From positions 11,340 to 26,083 of the forward strand of contig QHTY01000172.1 of assembly GCA_003220985.1 (NCBI GenBank): 14,744 nt of DNA, written 5' to 3'. A model generated the notes under the pieces. It was not told the origin of the DNA. It did no database searches and was given only the letters and a program-made list of their open reading frames with translations. A program made the translations under genes and the position numbers. Positions 1 through 5,636 of the stretch are shown one piece after another. The number at the start of each line of letters is the position of its first letter. The first letter of the stretch is position 1. Source of the DNA: Gemmatimonadota bacterium (lineage in GTDB: Bacteria > Gemmatimonadota > Gemmatimonadetes > Gemmatimonadales > GWC2-71-9).

Positions 1-182
1 TCGAACTCGAGTCCGAGCTTTCGCTCGCCCATCGGAATCCAGGTTGACTCGCCGCTCCAGCGGCAGTGGACTATCTTGGACTTGAGCGGCAGCATTTTGC
101 GAATCACGGCGACGGTTTTGGGCGCGGCCTGCTCTTCGAGTCGCGCCGTGAACGTCAGGGGTCCCACGCGGATCTTGAGCAT
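1..182 (-). CDS. DUF3830 family protein, N-terminal part (runs off the left edge)
   Basis: The first 60 residues of a minus-strand protein are visible. It starts at the ATG read from 182 to 180, begins MLKIRVGPLTFTARL, and later carries the segment KSKIVHCRWSGESTWIPMG. From memory this matches DUF3830, a small (about 150 residue) family with a cyclophilin-like fold and no settled function. The core phrase 'HCRWSGE.TWIP' is what I recognise. In-frame GTG and TTG codons lie 9 and 6 nt upstream of the ATG, so the start could be slightly earlier. The gene is divergent from uraH and the two start codons share the sequence CATG at 180-183, so neither has an untranslated spacer in front of it. The neighbourhood suggests a link to purine-ring catabolism, but that is inference. 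The rest of the protein lies outside the window. Confidence 0.72.
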   Translation of the reverse strand, partial: MLKIRVGPLTFTARLEEQAAPKTVAVIRKMLPLKSKIVHCRWSGESTWIPMGERKLGLEF

Positions 183-531
183 GCCCAACACTAACCGTCC
201 GACGATTTCGACGCACGTCCTCGATACCACGCGGCGCGAACCCGCCGCGGGCGTCGCCGTGACGTTGTGGCGACTCGAGGGGAGCCAGCACGTCTCCCAG
301 GGCACCAGCGAAACCGATGCCGACGGGCGCATCGCGCAACTCGGGGATGGCCAGATCACGGCAGGCACCTACCGCCTGTCTTTCGAGGTGGGCGCCTATT
401 ATAAGAGGAAAGGGACCACCGCCTTTTTGCAGCGTGCGACGCTCGATTTCGAGATCACCGATCCGAAGCGTCGCTGCCACATTCCGCTGCTCATGTCGCC
501 CTTCGCGTGCTCGAGTTACCGGGGCAGCTAG
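181..531 (+). CDS. uraH: 5-hydroxyisourate hydrolase (transthyretin-like)
   Basis: This 116-residue protein hydrolyses 5-hydroxyisourate, the urate oxidase product, to OHCU. This is the second step from urate to (S)-allantoin. The family hallmarks are present: N-terminal ISTHVLDTTRREPA with His12, the D-A-D-G-R segment with Arg50, a C-terminal CHIPLLMSPF segment with His100, and the terminal Tyr-Arg-Gly-Ser (113-116). These correspond to the catalytic His/Arg/His/Ser set of bacterial HIU hydrolases, and the length is typical. The frame is open upstream to 76, but those codons are antisense to the DUF3830 gene and look unlike this family, so ATG 181 is chosen. There is no strong Shine-Dalgarno; GGATC about 10 nt upstream is the best candidate. 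No signal peptide is visible, so it should be cytoplasmic. uraD follows after 19 nt. Confidence 0.93.
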   Translation: MPNTNRPTISTHVLDTTRREPAAGVAVTLWRLEGSQHVSQGTSETDADGRIAQLGDGQITAGTYRLSFEVGAYYKRKGTTAFLQRATLDFEITDPKRRCHIPLLMSPFACSSYRGS

Positions 532-536
532 CAACC

Positions 537-564
537 GTGCGTCGTGCGTCGTGAGTCGTGCGTC
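537..564 (+). repeat. Heptamer tandem repeat (GTGCGTC, four copies) at the uraD start
   Basis: Four consecutive 7-bp units lie here: GTGCGTC, GTGCGTC, GTGAGTC and GTGCGTC. They fill most of the 19-nt gap between uraH and uraD and continue into the uraD reading frame. The third unit supplies the GTG proposed as the uraD start at 551. The reverse complement (GACGCAC) closely resembles the heptamers in the hairpin at 8645-8706, so both look like members of one dispersed repeat type. Confidence 0.8.
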
Positions 565-1015
565 GGAGGACGCGGCACAGCGGCTGTTTGAGCGGGCGGG
601 GCCTTTACTGGACCGGTTGGGAAACGAGGGGCCTTTTCGCGATGCTGCAGCCGTGCTCGAGCGCGCCCGGAGCATTCTCGAGTCCCTGTCCGAGGCCGAG
701 CAGATCGCAGTCATCAATGCGCATCCGCGCATCGGCGAGCGTCCTGAAAAGGTGTCGGCCCTTTCCTTCAAGGAGCAGGGCTACGAGCGTGACACCACGT
801 CGCCCGACGTCTTCCTGCGACTGGCGCGGCTCAACGAAGAATACGAGCAGAAGTTCGGCTTTCGGTTCGTGGTTTTCGTGAACCGGCGATCCAAGGAATC
901 GCTGATCCCGGTGCTCGAGGCCCGGCTGCGCGGCACGCGCGACGAAGAGCGACGGACGGCGTTACGGGAGATCCTGGCGATCGCCGAAGAGCGCTTAAAA
1001 CGAGAGGAAGGGTGA
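551..1015 (+). CDS. uraD: 2-oxo-4-hydroxy-4-carboxy-5-ureidoimidazoline (OHCU) decarboxylase
   Basis: From GTG 551 the protein has 154 residues, close to the usual 155-170. It decarboxylates OHCU, the UraH product, to (S)-allantoin and so gives the pathway its stereospecificity. Family motifs are clear: NAHPRIG with the catalytic His58, SFKEQGYE near residue 75, and LNEEYEQKFGFRFVVFVNRR (residues 94-113). The C-terminus is a basic helical tail. The start is uncertain. No ATG is available near the conserved N-terminus, GTG 551 lies inside a heptamer repeat array, and no Shine-Dalgarno precedes it. GGAGGA at 565-570 precedes an in-frame CTG at 584, but that spacing is long. Translation may be coupled to uraH. 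The 3' end overlaps the next gene in a TGATG junction. Confidence 0.92.
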   Translation: MSRASEDAAQRLFERAGPLLDRLGNEGPFRDAAAVLERARSILESLSEAEQIAVINAHPRIGERPEKVSALSFKEQGYERDTTSPDVFLRLARLNEEYEQKFGFRFVVFVNRRSKESLIPVLEARLRGTRDEERRTALREILAIAEERLKREEG

Positions 1016-1338
1016 TGGACGCGATTTCACGTCGAGCGTTCGCCGAGCAGTTGGCGCTCGCGGCAGCAGCGCCGTGGTTTTTGGAGGACGTGGGTTCTGT
1101 GAGGCCCCAGCCCTCAAGCCCCAAGCCCCAAGCCCAACAAGAGCCTTCCGCTCTCGCCAAAGCTCTGGCCGAAACGGTCCGCCTCCGCTATCCCGATCGT
1201 TTCACTGCCGACGATCTCGCGGCGATCACGCGCAGCGTCGACGGCCGCCTGCGTGCCATCGAACGGCTATATCAGACGGCGCTCACCAACGGCGACGAGC
1301 CCGATTTCGTCTACTCCGTCTATCGGGGAGCCGACTGA
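1015..1338 (+). CDS. Small protein with Tat-like signal, possible amidase partner
   Basis: I do not recognise a named family for this 107-residue protein. The N-terminus reads ISRRAFAEQLALAAAAPWF, a twin-arginine motif (Arg6-Arg7, S-R-R-x-F) followed by a short hydrophobic stretch, which suggests Tat export. A Pro/Lys/Gln-rich linker at about residues 30-45 is encoded by a heptamer repeat. The C-terminal part, about residues 47-107 (YPDRFTADDLAAITRSVDGR onward), is predicted helical and looks like a conserved domain. GAGAGGAAGG gives a good ribosome binding site for ATG 1015; GTG 1012 is an in-frame alternative. It overlaps uraD and the amidase by one base each (TGATG at both ends). Such tight coupling, plus an amidase without its own signal, suggests a small subunit that carries the amidase through the Tat system. 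That role is inference. Confidence 0.72.
   Translation: MDAISRRAFAEQLALAAAAPWFLEDVGSVRPQPSSPKPQAQQEPSALAKALAETVRLRYPDRFTADDLAAITRSVDGRLRAIERLYQTALTNGDEPDFVYSVYRGAD
1104..1138 (+). repeat. Heptamer tandem repeat (AAGCCCC) inside the small Tat protein gene
   Basis: AAGCCCC occurs at 1116-1122 and 1123-1129, followed by a partial third copy, with CCCTC and CCCCAG flanks that look like degenerate units. It is translated into the Pro/Ser/Lys/Gln-rich linker between the Tat-like signal and the C-terminal domain. Confidence 0.7.
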
Positions 1339-2744
1339 TGGCGGACTTCGCGTTTCTCTCAGTCGTCGAGCTGGCCCGCCTGCTCCGACAAAAGAAGGCC
1401 AGCGCGACCGAGCTGGCCACATACTTCCTCGATCGCCTGGAGCGCGTCGGGCCGCGGTTCAATGCCGTCGTGACCGTCACGCGCGAGCGCGCCCTCGCCG
1501 AGGCGGCGCAGGCCGATCGGGAGATCCGCCAGGGAAAATGGCGCAGCCCGCTGCACGGGATTCCCTACGGCGTGAAAGACCTGCTGGCGACGAAGGACTA
1601 CCCGACCACTTGGGGCGCCGAGCCGTACCGGCAGCAGAAATTCGTCTCCGACGCGACGGTCATCGAGCGCGTCGGCGCGGCGGGCGCCGTGCTGGTCGCC
1701 AAGCTCGCCATGGTCGAGCTCGCGGGGGGGATGGGGTACAACCAGGCGAACGCGTCCTTCACGGGCCCGGGCAAGACGCCGTGGAATCCCAACTACTGGA
1801 GCGGCGGCTCGTCGAGCGGACCCGGTGCAGCGGTCGCGGCGGGTCTCGTGCCATTCGCGATCGGCTCGGAAACCTCGGGCTCGATTCTGACGCCTGCGGC
1901 CTACTGCGGCGTGACAGGTCTCAGGCCGACGTACGGGCTGGTGAGTCGCCACGGCGCGATGGCGCTGGCGTGGACGATGGACAAGCTCGGACCCCTTGGG
2001 CGCAGTGCCGAGGATTGCGGGATTGTGCTGTTTCACATGGCTGGGAAAGACCCGAAGGATCCGTCCAGCGTCGATCGTCCTCACCCCCTGACCCCCTCTC
2101 CGTCCCGGAGAGGGGGAACGAAATTCCGCATCGGAGTGCCCAAGGGTGCGGACAAGGACATCCAGGCCGAGGTGGCTGCGAATTTCAGGCAGGCGCTGAA
2201 GGTTCTCGAGGATCGGGTGGAGGTTGTGGAGGATGTGGAACTGCCGGATCTGCCCTATGGGGCAGTCGCCGGGATGATCATCGCTGCTGAGGGTGCGAGC
2301 GCGTTCGAGGATCTACTGAAGGACGGACGTCTGTCGCAACTGACCGCGCCTGAAGACCGGACGGGCGGTTATCCCGCACTCGCGGTGAGTGCTCCCGATT
2401 ATCTGCGTGCCCTGCGCGTGCGGCGCCCGATGCAGCGCGCGCTCGACGATTTCCTGAAGAAATTCGACGCGCTGGCGGTGCCTACCCGAACCACGGTGGC
2501 GAACCCCATCGACAAACCCTTCCGGGACGGGTGGCCCGGCGTCACGGGCGGGGCCAATGTGATCGGCCCCACGAACGTCGTCGGGGTTCCGGGGATATCT
2601 GTCCCGAATGGATTTGGCGTGCAGGGTTTGCCGACTGGACTGAGCTTCACCTCCCGCGCATTCGACGAGGGCAAGCTCATTGCGCTCGGACGATTGTATC
2701 AGGAGCGGACGGACTGGCATCGTCGCCAGCCGGTGATCGCATAG
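1338..2744 (+). CDS. Amidase-signature family hydrolase
   Basis: This 468-residue enzyme belongs to the amidase signature superfamily (GatA/FAAH/malonamidase type), which hydrolyses carboxamides with a Ser-cisSer-Lys triad. The triad is visible: Lys80 in PYGVKDLL, Ser158 in WSGGSSSGPGAA, and nucleophile Ser182 in GSETSGSILTPAAYCG, with family-typical spacing. The substrate cannot be read from sequence. The position behind uraH/uraD fits an amide made from urate breakdown, but FAAH-like or peptide-amide substrates are equally possible. GGGGAG sits 7 nt before ATG 1338, and the start overlaps the preceding stop. There is no signal peptide. An in-frame repeat encodes residues 248-262 (HPLTPSPSRRGG) in the linker before the RIGVPKG strand; relatives would be expected to lack it. 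The TIGR03546 gene begins 4 nt after the stop. Confidence 0.9.
   Translation: MADFAFLSVVELARLLRQKKASATELATYFLDRLERVGPRFNAVVTVTRERALAEAAQADREIRQGKWRSPLHGIPYGVKDLLATKDYPTTWGAEPYRQQKFVSDATVIERVGAAGAVLVAKLAMVELAGGMGYNQANASFTGPGKTPWNPNYWSGGSSSGPGAAVAAGLVPFAIGSETSGSILTPAAYCGVTGLRPTYGLVSRHGAMALAWTMDKLGPLGRSAEDCGIVLFHMAGKDPKDPSSVDRPHPLTPSPSRRGGTKFRIGVPKGADKDIQAEVAANFRQALKVLEDRVEVVEDVELPDLPYGAVAGMIIAAEGASAFEDLLKDGRLSQLTAPEDRTGGYPALAVSAPDYLRALRVRRPMQRALDDFLKKFDALAVPTRTTVANPIDKPFRDGWPGVTGGANVIGPTNVVGVPGISVPNGFGVQGLPTGLSFTSRAFDEGKLIALGRLYQERTDWHRRQPVIA
2079..2120 (+). repeat. Intragenic hairpin repeat translated inside the amidase
   Basis: A perfect 11-bp stem (2092-2102 with 2106-2116) closes a 3-nt loop, flanked on the left by a C-rich stretch containing two CCCCCTxxx-like segments. 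It is translated in frame as PHPLTPSPSRRGGT. From general experience, this type of CCCCTCTCC/GGAGAGGGG element recurs in many bacterial genomes, both between and inside genes. Here it falls in a surface linker and leaves the reading frame open. Confidence 0.75.
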
Positions 2745-2748
2745 GCCC

Positions 2749-3264
2749 ATGTTTGCATTGATCAAGCTGATGCAGTCGCTGATCGGGGCGCTGCATTCCG
2801 AGGGTACGCCCGGCCAGCTCGCCGCCGGGATCGCGCTGGGCTCATTCCTCGGCTTGACACCGCTCGTGAACATCCACAACGCGGTGATCTTCGCGGCGCT
2901 CGTCTTGCTCAACGTCTCGTTCGCCGGCGGGATGCTCGGCTGGGCGCTCTTCATCCCGTTCGGCTTCCTGCTCGACCCGCTGTTCGACTGGATCGGTCAT
3001 ACCCTGTTATTCACTCCCTCCTTAACGCCGTTCTTCACGTCGTTGTATAACATGCCGATCGTCCCGCTCACGAATTTCAACAACACGGTCGTGCTCGGCA
3101 GCTTCGTGTTTGCCGTTGTGCTCGCGGTGCCGCTGTACGTTGCGGCACGCCTGGGCGTGACGCGCTATCGCGCCACCATCGGTGCGCGCGTGCGCCAGTC
3201 GCGCTTTTACCAGACGGTCATGGCTTCGAAGGTCTACAACGTCTACAAAATGTTCCGTCCATGA
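2749..3264 (+). CDS. TIGR03546 family membrane protein (DUF2062-like)
   Basis: This 171-residue integral membrane protein has hydrophobic segments at about 22-60, 61-85 and 113-136, separated by a loop containing SLYNMPIVPLTNFNNTVVLG. I recognise it as TIGR03546, related to DUF2062. This uncharacterised family is usually encoded next to a TIGR03545 protein in bacteria with outer membranes, and that is the case here. ATG 2749 lies 4 nt after the amidase stop without a clear Shine-Dalgarno, so translation may be coupled. The stop overlaps the next start by 4 nt (ATGA). The basic C-terminal tail (RYRATIGARVRQSRFYQ) probably faces the cytoplasm. No catalytic motif is visible. A structural or transport role in the envelope is a guess from the partner. 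Confidence 0.8.
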   Translation: MFALIKLMQSLIGALHSEGTPGQLAAGIALGSFLGLTPLVNIHNAVIFAALVLLNVSFAGGMLGWALFIPFGFLLDPLFDWIGHTLLFTPSLTPFFTSLYNMPIVPLTNFNNTVVLGSFVFAVVLAVPLYVAARLGVTRYRATIGARVRQSRFYQTVMASKVYNVYKMFRP

Positions 3265-5060
3265 GCGCCTCGACTCCTGACTCCCGACTCCAAGCTCCTC
3301 ATTTCAAGATCTTCCGGTGGAAGGCAATCGGACCGCTACTCGTTCTGCTGATCATCGCGGCCGTGCTGTGGTGGCTGTTCGCCGACACGATCGCGCGGCG
3401 CGAGACGCAGAAAGTCGGGACCCAGATGATCGGTGCAAAAGTCGAGATTCAGGATCTGCACCTCGACCTGGCTCACGGCAAAGTCCTGATCCGCGGGCTG
3501 ACCGTCGCGAGCCCGCACGAGGCGCTCCGCAACCTGCTCCAGGCGGATGAGCTGGTCGCGGACGTGGACGTCGTGCCGCTCACCGAAAAGAAGCTCATCA
3601 TCAACCGCATCGCGGCGAACGGCCTCCGGTTTGGGACACCGCGCGAGACGGACGGTCGCGTGGCGGCAACGTCTGGTGACGGGATTGCGGGTCGCGTCCT
3701 TGCCGAAACGCACGCGTGGGCGAGTCAATTTCAGGTGCCGGTGCTCCAACTTGCCACCGGCAAGATCACGATCGATTCGCTCGATCCGCGCCGGCTCTCG
3801 ACGATCCCCGCCGCGGCGGCGCTGGGTGCGCGCGCCGATTCGAGCCAGCGCGCCTGGAAGGCGGCCTTCGACACCCTGCGGCTGGGCCCCACGCTCGACT
3901 CGGCTCAGGCGACGCTCGAGAGGCTGCGCCGCGCGCGCGCCACCGATCTCGCGACGCTCAATGAAGCCCGCCGGGCGATCGATCGGCTCAAGCGTGCACG
4001 TGATCGCGTGACGACACTCGATCGCAACGTCACTCAGGGCGCGACCGCCCTCAGGTCGGGCCTAGCGGGGCTCGACAGCGCGCGGCAGCGCGACTACGCA
4101 TTCGCGCGCGGATTGCTCAAGCTGCCGAGCCTCGACGCGCCGGCGGTCGGGGCGGCCCTGTTCGCACCGGGTGCCATTAGACCGTTCGAGCGCGTGCTCT
4201 ACTACCTGCAGCTGGCGCGTCGCTACATGCCGCCGGGTCTCGTGCCGCGTGCCACCACCGGGCCCACGCGCGTGCGGCGCGCGGGCGAAGACGTGCGCTT
4301 TCCCAGAGAGCGCAATCTCCCGGCTTTTCTCGTGCGGAGCGCGGAGTTGTCGTTCCTCCTGCAAAGGGCGGCGGAACAACCCCAGCGCTACGCGGGCCGG
4401 CTGTTGGGTCTGACCAGCGATCCGGCGCTCTACGGTCGGCCGACTGTAGCATCGGCGACGGGTCCCGAACTCGGTGCCGGGTTGCTGCTCAACCATCTGC
4501 ACGGCGTCCCCATCGATACCGCGGGGGCGACGGTGGGCGGGATCCGGTTCCCGGCATTCCAGGTTCCGGGCGTGCCATTGCGGCTCGATCCCGGCGCCGC
4601 CACGACGCAGCTCGGCTTCAATCTCAATGGTGACACGATCCACGCGCGCTTCGTGATTCGGTCCAGCAACGTGCGCTGGACGCGCGATTCCGGATTCGCG
4701 AACAGCACGATCGGTGATCTGATCTGGCGCGCGGTCTCGGGCATCCCGAACCTCGACGTAGAGGCCCGGCTGTCGGGCGCGTTGCACCGTCCGGACCTCG
4801 CCGTGCGCTCGAATCTCGATCAAGCGATCGCGGCGCGGCTGCGCGCGGTTCTTGGCGAGCAGGTCGCCGCCGCCGAAACGCAGATGCGGGCTCGTGTGGA
4901 TGCGCTCGTCAAGGACAAGGTCGGCCCCGTGCGGGCGCGTGTCACGGACGTCCAGAACCAGGCCCAGGCGCAAGTCGCGCAGCAGCGCGCCCGCCTAGAT
5001 GAGCTGCAGAAGCAACTCGAGCAGCGACTACGGGATCTCACGCGCATCCGCCTGCCGTGA
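3261..5060 (+). CDS. TIGR03545 family AsmA-like envelope protein
   Basis: This 599-residue protein has a single N-terminal membrane anchor (about 22-41, GPLLVLLIIAAVLWWLF) followed by an AsmA-like stretch (IGAKVEIQDLHLDLAHGKV, then repeated short beta segments with LxIxxI spacing to about 115). A helical middle (about 190-270) contains Leu/Ala/Arg heptads. A C-terminal coiled coil (about 525-599) is rich in Gln, Arg and Ala. This architecture fits TIGR03545, an uncharacterised family of bacteria with outer membranes that pairs with TIGR03546. AsmA-like proteins are thought to act in lipid movement between membranes, so a periplasm-spanning role is plausible but unproven. The start overlaps the upstream stop by 4 nt. 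Residues 4-13 are encoded by a heptamer repeat and are probably not conserved. It is the last gene of the train. Confidence 0.82.
   Translation: MSASTPDSRLQAPHFKIFRWKAIGPLLVLLIIAAVLWWLFADTIARRETQKVGTQMIGAKVEIQDLHLDLAHGKVLIRGLTVASPHEALRNLLQADELVADVDVVPLTEKKLIINRIAANGLRFGTPRETDGRVAATSGDGIAGRVLAETHAWASQFQVPVLQLATGKITIDSLDPRRLSTIPAAAALGARADSSQRAWKAAFDTLRLGPTLDSAQATLERLRRARATDLATLNEARRAIDRLKRARDRVTTLDRNVTQGATALRSGLAGLDSARQRDYAFARGLLKLPSLDAPAVGAALFAPGAIRPFERVLYYLQLARRYMPPGLVPRATTGPTRVRRAGEDVRFPRERNLPAFLVRSAELSFLLQRAAEQPQRYAGRLLGLTSDPALYGRPTVASATGPELGAGLLLNHLHGVPIDTAGATVGGIRFPAFQVPGVPLRLDPGAATTQLGFNLNGDTIHARFVIRSSNVRWTRDSGFANSTIGDLIWRAVSGIPNLDVEARLSGALHRPDLAVRSNLDQAIAARLRAVLGEQVAAAETQMRARVDALVKDKVGPVRARVTDVQNQAQAQVAQQRARLDELQKQLEQRLRDLTRIRLP
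3271..3298 (+). repeat. Heptamer tandem repeat at the 5' end of the TIGR03545 gene
   Basis: Four 7-bp units follow the third codon directly: CGACTCC, TGACTCC, CGACTCC and AAGCTCC. They encode residues 4-13 of the cytoplasmic N-terminal tail. Because 7 is not a multiple of 3, gain or loss of one unit would shift the frame just after the start codon. Confidence 0.8.
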
Positions 5061-5067
5061 TCGCGCT

Positions 5068-5094
5068 CCAAACGCTGCAGCACCCGACGGCGTC
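5068..5094 (+). promoter_or_regulatory. Candidate ECF-type promoter for the sigma factor gene
   Basis: CCAAAC at 5068-5073 and CGTC at 5091-5094 are 17 nt apart, resembling the AAC / CGTC pattern of many ECF promoters. Transcription would start near 5100-5103, at or just before the GTG start codon, giving a leaderless mRNA. This fits the absence of a Shine-Dalgarno. The match is short and found by eye only. Confidence 0.3.
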
Positions 5095-5102
5095 TTAACA
5101 TC

Positions 5103-5636
5103 GTGCCGGACGATCTCGTCGCCCGCGCCCAGGCCGGCGACCAGACGGCCTTCCGGGAGTTATATCGCCAGCACGCCGGCCGGGTCTACGCGCTCTGTCT
5201 TCGTCTCACCGGCGAGCCCCGAGACGCCGAGGAGCGCACGCAGGATGTCTTCGTGCGGCTGTGGGACAAGCTGCGGTCGTTTCGGGGTGAGAGCGCCTTC
5301 AGCTCCTGGCTGCATCGGCTCGCCGTCAATGTGGTCCTGAATGAACGGCGCACGACCGGGCGGCGGGAGCGTCGCGTGATGCCGGCCGAGGATCCGGACA
5401 ATGTTGTAGGGGCGCAGCATGCTGCGCCCCTACCGAGTTCGACGCAAGGCTTGAGTATTGATCTGGAGCGCGCGATCGCCGAGCTGCCCGATGGAGCACG
5501 AGAGGTGTTCGTGCTGTATGACATTGAAGGCTACGGGCATGGGGAGATCGCCCAGCTCGTGGGAATCGCGGAGGGGACGTCGAAGGCGCAGCTGTTTCGG
5601 GCGCGCCGCCTGCTACGGGAGAAGTTGGAGCGATGA
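5103..5636 (+). CDS. ECF-type RNA polymerase sigma factor
   Basis: This 177-residue protein has the two-domain ECF layout. Sigma region 2 covers about residues 16-84 (FRELYRQHAGRVYALCLRLT, then DAEERTQDVFVRLWDKLRSF and SAFSSWLHRLAVNVVLNERR). Region 4 covers about 120-172 (LERAIAELPDGAREVFVLYD, GYGHGEIAQLVGIAEGTSKA), with a helix-turn-helix for -35 recognition. It directs RNA polymerase to a small regulon and is probably held by the FecR-domain protein encoded next, with a 4-nt ATGA overlap. The start is GTG 5103; no Shine-Dalgarno is visible, and a possible leaderless promoter is noted. Residues 102-110 (VGAQHAAPL), in the linker between the two domains, come from a 28-bp palindromic repeat and are unlikely to be functional. 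Confidence 0.92.
   Translation: MPDDLVARAQAGDQTAFRELYRQHAGRVYALCLRLTGEPRDAEERTQDVFVRLWDKLRSFRGESAFSSWLHRLAVNVVLNERRTTGRRERRVMPAEDPDNVVGAQHAAPLPSSTQGLSIDLERAIAELPDGAREVFVLYDIEGYGHGEIAQLVGIAEGTSKAQLFRARRLLREKLER
5406..5433 (+). repeat. Perfect 28-bp palindrome translated in the sigma factor linker
   Basis: The half-site GTAGGGGCGCAGCA is followed immediately by its exact reverse complement. It is read in frame as VGAQHAAPL between sigma regions 2 and 4. The same GTAGGGGCGCAGCATGC-type palindrome is, in my recollection, dispersed in genomes of several environmental phyla. It behaves like a REP or MITE-like element rather than a terminator, because it lies inside an intact gene. Confidence 0.85.

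Noticed and set aside
76..180. In-frame upstream extension of uraH
   Set aside because: This stretch is antisense to a recognisable DUF3830 N-terminus, and its translation does not resemble HIU hydrolases, which begin close to the ATG at 181.
1253..2290. 345-codon plus-strand frame within the amidase gene
   Set aside because: It is a shifted-frame shadow rich in Arg and Gly. The amidase frame carries the complete catalytic triad.
4062..4973. 303-codon minus-strand open frame opposite the TIGR03545 gene
   Set aside because: It is an Arg/His-rich composition shadow typical of high-GC DNA. The plus strand encodes a protein with anchor, domain and coiled coil that fits a known family.
5406..5433. 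Rho-independent terminator or riboswitch
   Set aside because: The palindrome lies inside an uninterrupted sigma factor gene between two intact domains and has no U-tract, so an inserted repeat is the better explanation.
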